Of a stretch of 62,369 bases of DNA, positions 25,718 through 33,672 are shown in pieces. The DNA is from an uncultured Bacteroidales bacterium. Lineage in GTDB: Bacteria; Bacteroidota; Bacteroidia; Bacteroidales; Marinilabiliaceae. Each line of letters starts with the position of its first letter. The first letter of the stretch is position 1. The stretch lies in contig CALAUL010000071.1 of NCBI GenBank assembly GCA_937892255.1, forward strand, positions 1 to 62,369, in the 5' to 3' direction. The position numbers were made by a program, and so were the translations under genes. The notes beneath the pieces were generated by a model. That model worked only from the letters and a program-made list of their open reading frames with translations. It was not told the DNA's origin and made no database searches.

Positions 25718-26209
25718 ATGAAGACAACAAGATTCTTGGCAATGATGATAGCGATAGCAATCTCTGCCGCAGCGTCAATAGATACATTCGCACAGCGTAA
25801 TGCTCACAAGTCTGCTACACGTAGCAATCAACGCATGGAAGCTCCTTCAAAAGGCGGAATGCGAGTAGACAAGCCGACGTATAAGCAACACAAACCGATG
25901 GATAAGTTGGCACACAAGCCACAAGGCAAACCACATGCAGGGGGCAAGTCTCACGGAATGGAGCACGGCAAACATTTCGTTCCTCGTCATTCGAAGACGG
26001 TGAAGCATATACATCACGCCGTAAGACCAGATTGTTGCAACTATAGCCACTGGAAGACGCATCGTCCGAAGCATGGAACTATCATACACCATCTTCCTAC
26101 ACAACACACTGTTGTTATCCGCAATGGTCGTCCGTTCTTCTCGGTCTTAGGTGTTTTGCTTACACAGGTAATTGTAGATGGAGTAGTCTCTTATATAGTA
26201 GTTGACTGA
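25718..26209 (+). CDS. secreted His-rich basic protein
   Basis: A 163-aa protein with a clear signal peptide (MKTTRFLAMMIAIAISAAAS up to TFA-Q). The mature part is strongly basic and holds 17 His residues, many in clusters such as KHIHH and IIHHLP, together with Lys, Pro and Gly, plus a CC pair (DCCNYSHW). The last 30 residues turn hydrophobic (FFSVLGVLLTQVIVDGVVSY), which could anchor it in a membrane or pack as a beta hairpin. It may bind metal or heme in the periplasm; this is inference from composition. I do not recognise a family. It is a single gene ended by a hairpin at 26234-26276. Confidence 0.7.
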   Translation: MKTTRFLAMMIAIAISAAASIDTFAQRNAHKSATRSNQRMEAPSKGGMRVDKPTYKQHKPMDKLAHKPQGKPHAGGKSHGMEHGKHFVPRHSKTVKHIHHAVRPDCCNYSHWKTHRPKHGTIIHHLPTQHTVVIRNGRPFFSVLGVLLTQVIVDGVVSYIVVD

Positions 26210-26233
26210 TATTGAAGTAAGTTTGACATTTAT

Positions 26234-26276
26234 GAGTGACCAATAAGTTTGAAGACTTGTTGGTCACTCGTTGTTT
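26234..26276 (+). terminator. terminator after the His-rich protein gene
   Basis: GAGTGACCAATAAGT pairs with ACTTGTTGGTCACTC with one mismatch (T opposite T), followed by GTTGTTTTTG. Confidence 0.75.
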
Positions 26277-26323
26277 TTGTAATTTAGGTATATGTAGGGA
26301 CGGAAATCATTTCTCAGCTCGGA

Positions 26324-26929
26324 ATGGATAAGTATATGACTTCCAGCTTAACAAAGTCTTTTGATGAGTTTTGCAATGCTCAAGGGTGTTATGAGATAAA
26401 CAAAGAGAACATCTTTAAACTCTTTGATTTTGTGGCGATGAATATCAAAACAATCATGAATAAGGCAGTTTCTGACCTATTTGATAAATTCACCATGTAT
26501 GACAAGAAAAACACTAATCATACAGAGGGTTGGAAGACAAATAGTGCTTTTAAGGTTAACAAGCGTGTAATTTTGCCGGACTTCGTGACTTGCGGATACC
26601 GCAATTACTATCGCACGAGTTACTACAGAACATCGGAATACAACGACATTGAGAAAGTCATGTGTTATCTTTCGGGTTTTCCTTATGAGAAATTAATACA
26701 TTACAATTCTTATAAATGTCATGAATATACCGAAGAAGATTGGCAAAATAGACATTTGGAGGATTTGATTAATCAAGTTGAAGTTGGGGACCAATCATGG
26801 CACGATAGTAAGTTTTTCCGTTTCCGTTGCTTCAAAAAAGGTACATTGCACATTGAGTTCAAAGATGAACAACTTTGGGCAGCGTTCAACCTTGCAGTAT
26901 GTAAAGGGAAAAATATGATTGGTAATTAG
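26324..26929 (+). CDS. DUF4942 protein, probably N-terminally truncated fragment
   Basis: A 201-aa ORF whose sequence matches my memory of the DUF4942 domain of Bacteroidetes mobile elements: EGWKTNSAFKVNKRVILPD, then DQSWHDSKFFRFRCFKKGT and LHIEFKDEQLWAAFNLAVCKGKN near the C-terminus. Full proteins usually have further sequence before this part, and here the ORF begins close to it, so the gene looks like the remaining end of a larger element gene. No promoter of good quality precedes it. Together with the MuF toxin remnant it marks 26290-28415 as a scar of integrated DNA. Role of the domain is unknown. Confidence 0.65.
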   Translation: MDKYMTSSLTKSFDEFCNAQGCYEINKENIFKLFDFVAMNIKTIMNKAVSDLFDKFTMYDKKNTNHTEGWKTNSAFKVNKRVILPDFVTCGYRNYYRTSYYRTSEYNDIEKVMCYLSGFPYEKLIHYNSYKCHEYTEEDWQNRHLEDLINQVEVGDQSWHDSKFFRFRCFKKGTLHIEFKDEQLWAAFNLAVCKGKNMIGN

Positions 26930-26949
26930 TCTATATTTAACGCTGAATA

Positions 26950-26982
26950 TTTGGTAGGGAGCAGAAATGTTCCCTATCTTTG
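26950..26982 (+). promoter_or_regulatory. strong promoter of the 79-aa ORF
   Basis: TTTG (26950-26953), 21 nt, TATCTTTG (26975-26982): both boxes perfect. The start codon follows the -7 box by 14 nt, so the leader is very short. Confidence 0.75.
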
Positions 26983-26996
26983 ACAAAAATAAGAAT

Positions 26997-27236
26997 ATGA
27001 AAAAAGAAACACCAAAAATACCGAATAAGGTTCTACTATTCGCAAAGATAAATGGATATGATAATGTTATATACAAATGCGAATGGGAGGGATACTTAAT
27101 ATTTGAACCATATTGGGAACATGTAAAAGAACCGCTTTACATTGGCGAACCCCAATTTATATTATATAAAATAGGTGAAGTTCGATTTTGTGCCCTTGAA
27201 GAATATTCAAAATTTGTAGATTATTTGGAAGAGTAA
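26997..27236 (+). CDS. small acidic protein, candidate immunity protein
   Basis: A 79-aa protein from ATG 26997 (MKKETPKIPNKVLLFAKING). An upstream in-frame ATG at 26967 lies before the -7 box and cannot be on the transcript. It is rich in aromatic residues (CEWEGYLIFEPYWEHV) and ends acidic (FVDYLEE), as many small immunity proteins do. No signal peptide or membrane helix. It ends 5 bp from the convergent end of the MuF-papain-fold toxin ORF, and has its own near-consensus promoter. Immunity against that toxin is inferred from position and size. I do not recognise a family. Confidence 0.6.
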   Translation: MKKETPKIPNKVLLFAKINGYDNVIYKCEWEGYLIFEPYWEHVKEPLYIGEPQFILYKIGEVRFCALEEYSKFVDYLEE

Positions 27237-27241
27237 AAAGA

Positions 27242-28282
27242 TTATTTATCTTTTTTTACAGTAGTAGAAGATGAATGTTTGTAAACCACATCTTTAATCA
27301 ATGATTTGTTTATATCTAAGTTGTCAACACGCAACACCTTAATACCGGTCTTAAGTGAAAAATCCTTAGCATATTTATTAAAATCCTCGATAATTTTACC
27401 GTTTTGAGGGTCATAAATACGCAACGCACCATCCTTTAGCCTCTCTGCTGTTATAATATGCCCACTTTTTTTGTTTTTCCACATCCAATGTATATGGTAT
27501 CGTCCTTGTTCTTTTGTTAAATCTTCGAACTCGGACATCATTACTTTGTGTGTTTTATTTATTTTAACGCCTTCAAAATACCGTACACCACCAGCTGTTA
27601 ATGACATCGGAGTTTGGCCATTTTTGTCAACCCATATCAATTCTGTATGATAAGACAACCGTTCTGGAACGGAGCCTTTTGTATTGCCAAAAGCTGTAAC
27701 ATCCCAACCTCTGCGTCTCATTTCATTGGCAACAACACAACTTTGACAGTTGATATGATATATTCTATTACTTCCGTTGTATTCTGGATTTACTACATAT
27801 TTACCATCCTTTTCAATTACCTTTGCCACATATTCCACATTTCCCCTTAATTCATTTGCTTGCTCAAAAGTCATTGGCTCTCCACGCTCAATTCCTAATA
27901 GCTTCTCCAGCTCAATATCTTCTTTAGTTTTTGTAGTTTTATTCTTCGCTCTATTCTCCCACTTCTCACGTATAGCCTTTTTCTCCTCCTCTGTTTTAAC
28001 CCTCTTTTTATACTCTATCACCTTTTTATTATCCCTAACCCAATATGGCAAGCTTGAACTTGACATTATTCTTTCCTGATTGTCTACCCACCAATCAGAA
28101 AAATTCTTTGGCATATTCCTAACTTCACCTTTGAAATGATAATTGCTTACATCTTCATCATTGAGCACCTTTTCTTGATACTCTAACATCTCATCAACGC
28201 TTGCAAGCTTCGGAATAGAGACACATCTACATTGAGGATGCCACCCAGTGAATTTAAAATCCTTTGGATATACACCATCCAA
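27242..28282 (-). CDS. truncated MuF-type polymorphic toxin with papain-fold toxin domain
   Basis: A 346-aa ORF from a TTG. The frame is open to 28381 and reads through KLSNNHNCVG, FVDICDDLDGVYPKDFKF and GWHPQCRC, the C-terminal signature of the Mu gpF-like phage head-morphogenesis domain, but the first part of that domain is missing. A charged linker follows. The C-terminal 170 residues look like the Tox-PL papain-fold domain: Cys in INCQSCVVANEMRRRGWDV, His in KSGHIITAE, Asp in IYDPQNGK. These would form a Cys-His-Asp site, possibly a glutamine deamidase or protease. The 5' end breaks at the rplS terminator, with no promoter or ATG, so it is probably a silent remnant. A stable toxin domain could still matter for recombination. 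Confidence 0.75.
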   Translation of the reverse strand: MDGVYPKDFKFTGWHPQCRCVSIPKLASVDEMLEYQEKVLNDEDVSNYHFKGEVRNMPKNFSDWWVDNQERIMSSSSLPYWVRDNKKVIEYKKRVKTEEEKKAIREKWENRAKNKTTKTKEDIELEKLLGIERGEPMTFEQANELRGNVEYVAKVIEKDGKYVVNPEYNGSNRIYHINCQSCVVANEMRRRGWDVTAFGNTKGSVPERLSYHTELIWVDKNGQTPMSLTAGGVRYFEGVKINKTHKVMMSEFEDLTKEQGRYHIHWMWKNKKSGHIITAERLKDGALRIYDPQNGKIIEDFNKYAKDFSLKTGIKVLRVDNLDINKSLIKDVVYKHSSSTTVKKDK

Positions 28283-28384
28283 ATCATCACATATATCAAC
28301 AAAACGGCCCTTTGGAATGCCTACGCAATTATGATTGTTAGAAAGTTTTATCTCAATACCAACTACAAACGGGATGGTAAAAAT

Positions 28385-28415
28385 AAAAAAAGAGCAACAA
28401 ATGTGCTCTTTTTTT
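28385..28415. terminator. bidirectional terminator of rplS
   Basis: Perfect 12-bp stem AAAAAAAGAGCA / TGCTCTTTTTTT with a 7-nt loop, 23 bp after the rplS stop. The MuF toxin remnant starts directly behind it, so it also separates that frame from rplS transcription. Confidence 0.9.
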
Positions 28416-28438
28416 GTTGGTTTTTCTACGCTGTAAGA

Positions 28439-28786
28439 TTACATTCTCTTCTCTTTGATACGAGCTTTCTTACCTGTGAGCTGGCGTAGGTAGTAGATAC
28501 GAGCGCGACGTACTTTACCATAGCGGTTAACCTCTACTTTGTCGATGAAAGGAGAGTTCATAGGGAAAATACGTTCTACACCGATATTTCCAGACATTTT
28601 ACGTACAGTGAAGCGCTTGTTGTTGTCTTCTCCTTTAATCATGATAACAACGCCCTTGAATACCTGGATACGCTCCTTGTTACCTTCCACGATTTTGTAC
28701 GAAACTGAAACAGTGTCGCCTGCTTTGAACTTAGGCATTTCGATTCCGCTTTGGAAAGCTGCCTCTGCTACTTTAATTAAGTCCAT
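28439..28786 (-). CDS. rplS: 50S ribosomal protein L19
   Basis: Structural protein at the 30S-50S interface, 115 aa, normal length. The family signature is clear: PKFKAGDTVSVSYKIVEGNKER, FKGVVIMIKG, FTVRKMSGNIGVERIFPMNSP, and RRARIYYLRQLTGKKARIKEK. It is alone in its unit, with a consensus promoter and a leader of about 75 nt containing an 11-nt direct repeat (see findings). The usual rpsP-rimM-trmD neighbours are absent, as is common in Bacteroidetes. Confidence 0.97.
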   Translation of the reverse strand: MDLIKVAEAAFQSGIEMPKFKAGDTVSVSYKIVEGNKERIQVFKGVVIMIKGEDNNKRFTVRKMSGNIGVERIFPMNSPFIDKVEVNRYGKVRRARIYYLRQLTGKKARIKEKRM

Positions 28787-28869
28787 TTTGTTTGTTTATA
28801 ATGCATTAAACTACGATTACGCAATATACACCTTTCTCACTTCGGGCCAGAGATTACGCAATCCGGGTG

Positions 28870-28900
28870 CAAAGGTAGCAATAGTTTTAATAAATACAAA
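28870..28900 (-). promoter_or_regulatory. rplS promoter
   Basis: Minus-strand TTTG (28900-28897), 19 nt, TACCTTTG (28877-28870): perfect -33 and -7 boxes. The leader to the ATG is about 75 nt. Confidence 0.78.
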
Positions 28901-29185
28901 AGAGTGAATGTGTTATTTGTCTTTTATTAACTTGTCGTCAAATGTCGTTCAGGTTGTATCGAATACATCTTTATGTCTGCTTTTGTTTGAGTCGAGAAAA
29001 GATGATTGAAGTGTCAAGGTGTGGATAAAGAACATTATGGTGATAGTTGTGTGGAAAGTCGAGGAACGACGTTTTGTGAGGTTCGGATGAGATGGGATTT
29101 TGGTGTGAGAAAAGCGAATAAATAGAGTTGTTGAATGTTGAAAATGAGGCAGAAAAAGTAAATCGTTAAATAATTGTAAATCTGT
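28901..29185. other. intergenic stretch without recognisable content
   Basis: About 285 bp between the divergent rplS and rpsA promoters. No ORF with coding character, no strong hairpin and no repeat was seen. Confidence 0.5.
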
Positions 29186-29216
29186 ATTGTAATTTATTTA
29201 TTTATTACTACTTTTG
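29186..29216 (+). promoter_or_regulatory. rpsA promoter
   Basis: ATTG (29186-29189), 19 nt, TACTTTTG (29209-29216), a perfect -7. The leader of about 80 nt carries AAAGGGGGGAGACTTT and a later TCTTTCCCTTT that can pair, a candidate control structure for S1. Confidence 0.7.
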
Positions 29217-29304
29217 CAACGTCCAAAGGGGGGAGACTTTGAGTATAGAGTTATCTTTCCCTTTATCAATATAATGTCTAACAATTAATTAGTTTAAATT
29301 TTAC

Positions 29305-31083
29305 ATGAGTAATTTTGAACAAGGTGTTGAAGGTTTTGACTGGGAAGCACTTGAAAATGGCGGTGCAGCCGCTGGCGCAGCTCGTGAAGAGCTAAAGAAG
29401 AAGTATGACGATACTCTTTCGACTATTGTAGAGAAGGAAGTTATCGAGGGTACTGTAATTTCGGTTACAAAACGTGAAGTAGTAGTGAACATTGGCTACA
29501 AGTCAGACGGCATAGTTAGCCGTAATGAGTTCCGCTACAATCCAGACCTTAAGGTAGGTGATAAGGTTGAGGTTTATGTAGAGAGCCAGGAAGACCGTAA
29601 GGGTCAGCTTGAGTTGTCACATAAGAAGGCACGTGCGATGCGTTCTTGGGATCTTGTTAACGCAGCGCTTGAGAATGATGAGATTGTTAAGGGTCTTATC
29701 AAGTGTCGTACAAAGGGCGGTATGATCGTTGATGTGTTTGGTATAGAGGCATTCTTGCCAGGTTCGCAGATTGATGTTAAGCCTATTCGTGACTACGATA
29801 TTTTCGTAGGCAAGACAATGGAATTCAAGGTAGTTAAGATCAACTCAGAGTTCCGCAATGTTGTTGTTTCGCATAAGGCACTTATTGAGGCTGAGCTCGA
29901 ACAACAGAAGAAAGATATTATCTCGAAGCTTGAGAAGGGACAGGTACTTGAGGGAACAGTTAAGAATATCACATCATATGGTGTCTTCATTGACCTTGGT
30001 GGTGTAGATGGTCTTATCCATATCACAGACCTTTCTTGGGGACGAGTACAACATCCAGAGGAGATTGTTGCGCTTGATCAGAAGCTCAACGTTGTTATCC
30101 TTGACTTTGATGATGAGAAGAAGCGCATTGCTCTTGGCTTGAAGCAGCTTACAGCACATCCTTGGGAAGCACTTTCAGCAGACCTCAAGGTAGGTGACAA
30201 GGTTAAGGGTAAAGTAGTTGTTATGGCTGACTACGGTGCATTTGTAGAGATAGCACCGGGTGTAGAGGGTCTTATCCACGTATCAGAGATGTCATGGAGC
30301 CAGCATTTGCGTAGTGCACAGGACTTCCTTAAGGTAGGTGATGAAGTTGAGGCTCAAGTATTGACACTTGATCGTGACGAGCGTAAGATGTCACTTGGTA
30401 TCAAGCAGCTTAATCCAGATCCATGGGAGGGCATTGAGACTAAGTATGCAGTAGGTACAAAGCACACAGCTACAGTACGTAACTTCACAAACTTCGGTGT
30501 ATTTGCTGAGATAGAGGAGGGTATCGATGGTCTTATCCATATTTCAGACCTTTCTTGGACAAAGAAGATTAAGCATCCAAATGAGTTTACATCAGTAGGT
30601 GAGAAGATTGAGGTTGTAGTACTTGAGATAGACAAGGAACAGCGTCGTTTGAGCCTCGGTCACAAGCAGCTCGAGGAGAACCCATGGGACGTATTTGAGA
30701 CAATCTTCACTGTTGATTCAGTACATGAGGGTACTATCACAGAGATTTTCGAGAAGGGCGCGGTTATCGCATTGCCTTACGGCGTAGAGGGTTTTGCTAC
30801 TCCACGTCATCTTCAGAAGGAAGACGGGACTCAGGCTAAGGCAGAAGAGAAGCTTCAGTTCAAGGTTATTGAGTTCAACAAGGGTGCTAAGCGTATCATC
30901 CTTTCACATTCTCGAGTGTTCGAAGATGAGAAGAAGGGTGAAGAAGTAGCAGCTAAGAAGGCTCAAAATAAGGCTACAAAAAAGAGTGTAAAGAAGGTTA
31001 AGGATAGCGTAGAGGTAACAACTCTTGGCGATATTACAGACCTTGCGGCTCTTAAGGATCAGCTCGAAAAGAAGGGCGAGTAA
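29305..31083 (+). CDS. rpsA: 30S ribosomal protein S1
   Basis: RNA-binding protein that helps the 30S subunit bind and unfold mRNA. It has 592 aa with about six S1 OB-fold repeats, seen from recurring motifs such as VLEGTVKNITSYGVFIDLGGVDGLIHITDLSWGR (about 210-245), then GKVVVMADYGAFVEIAPG, TVRNFTNFGVFAEIEEG and a last degenerate one near 475-540. The C-terminus is Lys-rich (KKAQNKATKKSVKKVK). The start MSNFEQGVEGFDWEALENG is usual for Bacteroidetes S1. Codons are strongly biased (GGT, CGT, AAG), as for a highly expressed gene. Confidence 0.96.
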   Translation: MSNFEQGVEGFDWEALENGGAAAGAAREELKKKYDDTLSTIVEKEVIEGTVISVTKREVVVNIGYKSDGIVSRNEFRYNPDLKVGDKVEVYVESQEDRKGQLELSHKKARAMRSWDLVNAALENDEIVKGLIKCRTKGGMIVDVFGIEAFLPGSQIDVKPIRDYDIFVGKTMEFKVVKINSEFRNVVVSHKALIEAELEQQKKDIISKLEKGQVLEGTVKNITSYGVFIDLGGVDGLIHITDLSWGRVQHPEEIVALDQKLNVVILDFDDEKKRIALGLKQLTAHPWEALSADLKVGDKVKGKVVVMADYGAFVEIAPGVEGLIHVSEMSWSQHLRSAQDFLKVGDEVEAQVLTLDRDERKMSLGIKQLNPDPWEGIETKYAVGTKHTATVRNFTNFGVFAEIEEGIDGLIHISDLSWTKKIKHPNEFTSVGEKIEVVVLEIDKEQRRLSLGHKQLEENPWDVFETIFTVDSVHEGTITEIFEKGAVIALPYGVEGFATPRHLQKEDGTQAKAEEKLQFKVIEFNKGAKRIILSHSRVFEDEKKGEEVAAKKAQNKATKKSVKKVKDSVEVTTLGDITDLAALKDQLEKKGE

Positions 31084-31159
31084 TTTAACGCAATATAGAG
31101 AGAATCTGCTCACGTTAGGGCAGGTTCCCTCTTTTATTAATTTATCAAAGGTTTGTCTG

Positions 31160-31507
31160 ATGAACTATAAGGTTGAAAAGAAAGATAAATATGCAGTTAT
31201 AACAATGCTTACTCCTAATTTAGACAATCAAAGTGCAGCAGAGTTGCGCTCCGAACTTGTCCTTTTGTCTGGAGAATCGTATAAGCATATTGTTATAGAT
31301 TTGGCTCAGTGCGAATATTGTGATACAGCCGGATTGAGTGCAATACTTATAGCCAACAGATTGTGTCAAGATGGTATGCTGATTCTTGCTTCTGTGCCTG
31401 AGAATGTTGAAAATATGTTGCGAATACAGAGGTTTAATCCTGAACCTATCATTGTGACAACCGTTGATGAGGGTGAAGTTCGTATGCTAAAGGCAATAAC
31501 AGAATAA
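31160..31507 (+). CDS. STAS-domain protein (anti-sigma factor antagonist-like)
   Basis: A 115-aa single STAS domain. The start is ATG 31160 (MNYKVEKKDKYAVITML); the open frame reaches back into rpsA but without coding sense. The pattern KHIVIDLAQCEYCDTAGLSAILIANRLC matches the SpoIIAA phosphorylation loop, but the usual DSSG is DTAG, so the Ser that is phosphorylated in SpoIIAA is Ala here and the neighbouring Ser is Thr. It lies 76 bp behind rpsA and 37 bp before rnz, and is probably co-transcribed with rnz. Partner-switch control without phosphorylation, or a scaffold role, is possible. Confidence 0.82.
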   Translation: MNYKVEKKDKYAVITMLTPNLDNQSAAELRSELVLLSGESYKHIVIDLAQCEYCDTAGLSAILIANRLCQDGMLILASVPENVENMLRIQRFNPEPIIVTTVDEGEVRMLKAITE

Positions 31508-31544
31508 GAATTATTGTATCATTACATTTAAGATAGGGCAAGCG

Positions 31545-32456
31545 ATGTCAATGGAGTTGTCGATACTTGGTTGTAATTCAGCAATCCCTACATCTTATAG
31601 AAATCCGTCCGCACAAGTATTATCTGTGTCAGGTCGGATTTTTTTAATTGATTGTGGAGAGGGTACGCAGTTTCAATTACGCAAGATGCATGTAAATTTT
31701 ATGCGTATCAATCACGTCTTTATCTCACATCTACATGGAGATCATGTATTTGGGCTTATCGGTTTGATAAGTACAATGTCGTTACTGGGACGTTCTACAA
31801 AGTTGACAATCTTTGCACACGAGCAGTTAGAAGGCATATTACGTCCGCAGTTGGATTTCTTTTGTGATAATATCTCTTTTGAAGTAGAGATATTGCCACT
31901 TAATTTTGATCGTGCAGAGGTGATTTTAAATATCAAAGGAGTACAAGTGACATCAGTCCCACTTAAACACCGCTTGCCGACATGTGGTTTTGTATTCAGG
32001 GAACAACCCAAAGAACCTAATATAGTCAAGAATGCAATATATAAATATGGGCTTTCGATAGCCGATATTGTCTCTATAAAAAATGGTAAACCATTCTTTG
32101 ACGAAAACGGAGAAGAGGTTCCTCGTAAAGAATTGGTCATTGCGCCGCCTTTGCCCAAGAGTTATGCTTATATTTCAGATACATCATATTGTCCAGATGT
32201 GATTCCTAATATAAAGGGAGTTTCATTGTTGTATCATGAAGCCACTTTTGGTGAGGATAATATCGAATTGGCAAAGAAAACACTTCATTCTACAGCCAAA
32301 CAAGCAGCGATGATAGCTAAGCAGGCAGGAGTGGGAAAGTTGCTCATCGGTCATTTCTCGAGCAGATATAGAGAGACAGATGAGTTGGAAGCTGAGGCAC
32401 AATCTGTTTTCCCAATGACGATGGCTGTTTGGGACGGTTTGGAATTGGTATTTTAG
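31545..32456 (+). CDS. rnz: ribonuclease Z
   Basis: Zinc endonuclease that removes the 3' trailer of tRNA precursors. Length 303 aa, the short bacterial form. Metallo-beta-lactamase fold with the signature HLHGDHVFGL, the early Asp in DCGEGTQFQLR, the later HRLPTCGF region, ISDTSYCPD, and final His in IGHFSSRYRE. Nearly all tRNA genes need it where CCA is not encoded, as for the tRNA-Gly in this window. A second ATG two codons in (MELSILG) is an equally good start. Confidence 0.95.
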   Translation: MSMELSILGCNSAIPTSYRNPSAQVLSVSGRIFLIDCGEGTQFQLRKMHVNFMRINHVFISHLHGDHVFGLIGLISTMSLLGRSTKLTIFAHEQLEGILRPQLDFFCDNISFEVEILPLNFDRAEVILNIKGVQVTSVPLKHRLPTCGFVFREQPKEPNIVKNAIYKYGLSIADIVSIKNGKPFFDENGEEVPRKELVIAPPLPKSYAYISDTSYCPDVIPNIKGVSLLYHEATFGEDNIELAKKTLHSTAKQAAMIAKQAGVGKLLIGHFSSRYRETDELEAEAQSVFPMTMAVWDGLELVF

Positions 32457-32520
32457 CACGTTCTTTTCGCTTTAATAGAGCTTGTGTTTATCTATAAATA
32501 CTATTCATTTGTCTATTTAT

Positions 32521-32553
32521 TTTGTCATTAGGTAGAAGAAAAAATTACTTTCG
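32521..32553 (+). promoter_or_regulatory. promoter of the LytS/LytTR pair
   Basis: TTTG (32521-32524), 21 nt, TACTTTCG (32546-32553), one mismatch from the -7 consensus, 50 nt before the start codon. Confidence 0.62.
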
Positions 32554-32603
32554 TAGGTAAAAATGAGGGTTAGGTTTATTTTTTAATTTAATTGCCAATT
32601 ATA

Positions 32604-33659
32604 ATGCCTATGAAGATAATGCAACTAAAATGGAATGAGATAGTCATACATGCATGTGTGTGGCTTGCATTAGTGTCTGTGCCATTGTTGATACAGTTGG
32701 AAAATGAAATGTTTAATTTCCGAGTGATGATTAATCTGTGGTTGATGCTGTTTGATATATTTTTAGCATTCTATGCTAACTATCTTTACGCCATAGATAA
32801 GTTGTTCTATCGCAGAAAAATCGTTGGCTTCATCTTGTTCAATGCAGTTTTGGTGTTGCTTATATATTATTTAGATGGTGTTGTCCATGGTCTTTTATAC
32901 CGCAATATTGTTGTGCCGCATATGCCACGAGGGAAAATGATAGGAAGTGTACAGACAATATTTATCTACAATAAGTTCCTGTATACAGTTTTGGGTATAG
33001 GTGTTGCAATGGCAGTAAAGTACTACAACCGTCTTGTAAAGAGTGAGCAGGCAAGAGTAAAACTCGAGACTGAGAAATTATCGTCGGAGATTACCTTGCT
33101 CAAATATCAGATACAACCGCATTTCTTCTTTAACACCTTGAACAATATATATTCTCTAATTGCAAAGTCACCGTCTGACGCACAAAAGGCTGTTCACTCA
33201 TTGAGCAAGATGATGCGTTATGTTCTTTATGAGAACAGTTCGACGGAGATATCTCTATCGAAAGAGATAGCGTTTATTGAGAACTACGATAAACTTATGC
33301 GTTTGCGTTTAGGGGAAAGAGTGAAGGTCTCAGTAAATGTGCCGGAAGACGTGATGGGTATCAATATACCTCCGTTGTTGCTTATTCCACTATTGGAGAA
33401 TGCCTTTAAGCATGGCGTGTCGGCAACAGAGCCATCGTTTATAGATTGTAATGTTAAGATAGATAATGACAGACTAGTCTTTGAGGTTTCGAATACTCTT
33501 TTTGAAAAAGTAAATGAAGATAGAAGTCATTCGGGTATCGGTTTATCAAATTTGCGCAAGAGATTAGAGATAATATACGGAGATAATTATACCTTTGTAT
33601 CCGAACCGAATGATAATGGAGTCTTTGTGGCTCGTTTGGAAATTCCGTTGATGAAATAA
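32604..33659 (+). CDS. LytS-type sensor histidine kinase
   Basis: Membrane sensor kinase of 351 aa. The first 140 residues contain four hydrophobic segments (WLALVSVPLLI, LWLMLFDIFLAFYANYL, ILFNAVLVLLIYYL, FLYTVLGIGVAMAV) with little outside them, then a short coiled coil. The phosphoacceptor is H173 in QIQPHFFFNTLNNIYSLI, the His_kinase (LytS/YehU) family motif. The ATPase domain follows with LLLIPLLENAFKHG (N box) and GIGLSNLRKRLE (G box). It is followed after 13 bp by its LytTR response regulator. The start ATG 32604 is preferred to a TTG at 32592. Confidence 0.93.
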   Translation: MPMKIMQLKWNEIVIHACVWLALVSVPLLIQLENEMFNFRVMINLWLMLFDIFLAFYANYLYAIDKLFYRRKIVGFILFNAVLVLLIYYLDGVVHGLLYRNIVVPHMPRGKMIGSVQTIFIYNKFLYTVLGIGVAMAVKYYNRLVKSEQARVKLETEKLSSEITLLKYQIQPHFFFNTLNNIYSLIAKSPSDAQKAVHSLSKMMRYVLYENSSTEISLSKEIAFIENYDKLMRLRLGERVKVSVNVPEDVMGINIPPLLLIPLLENAFKHGVSATEPSFIDCNVKIDNDRLVFEVSNTLFEKVNEDRSHSGIGLSNLRKRLEIIYGDNYTFVSEPNDNGVFVARLEIPLMK

Positions 33660-33672
33660 TTCAAAGAAAATA

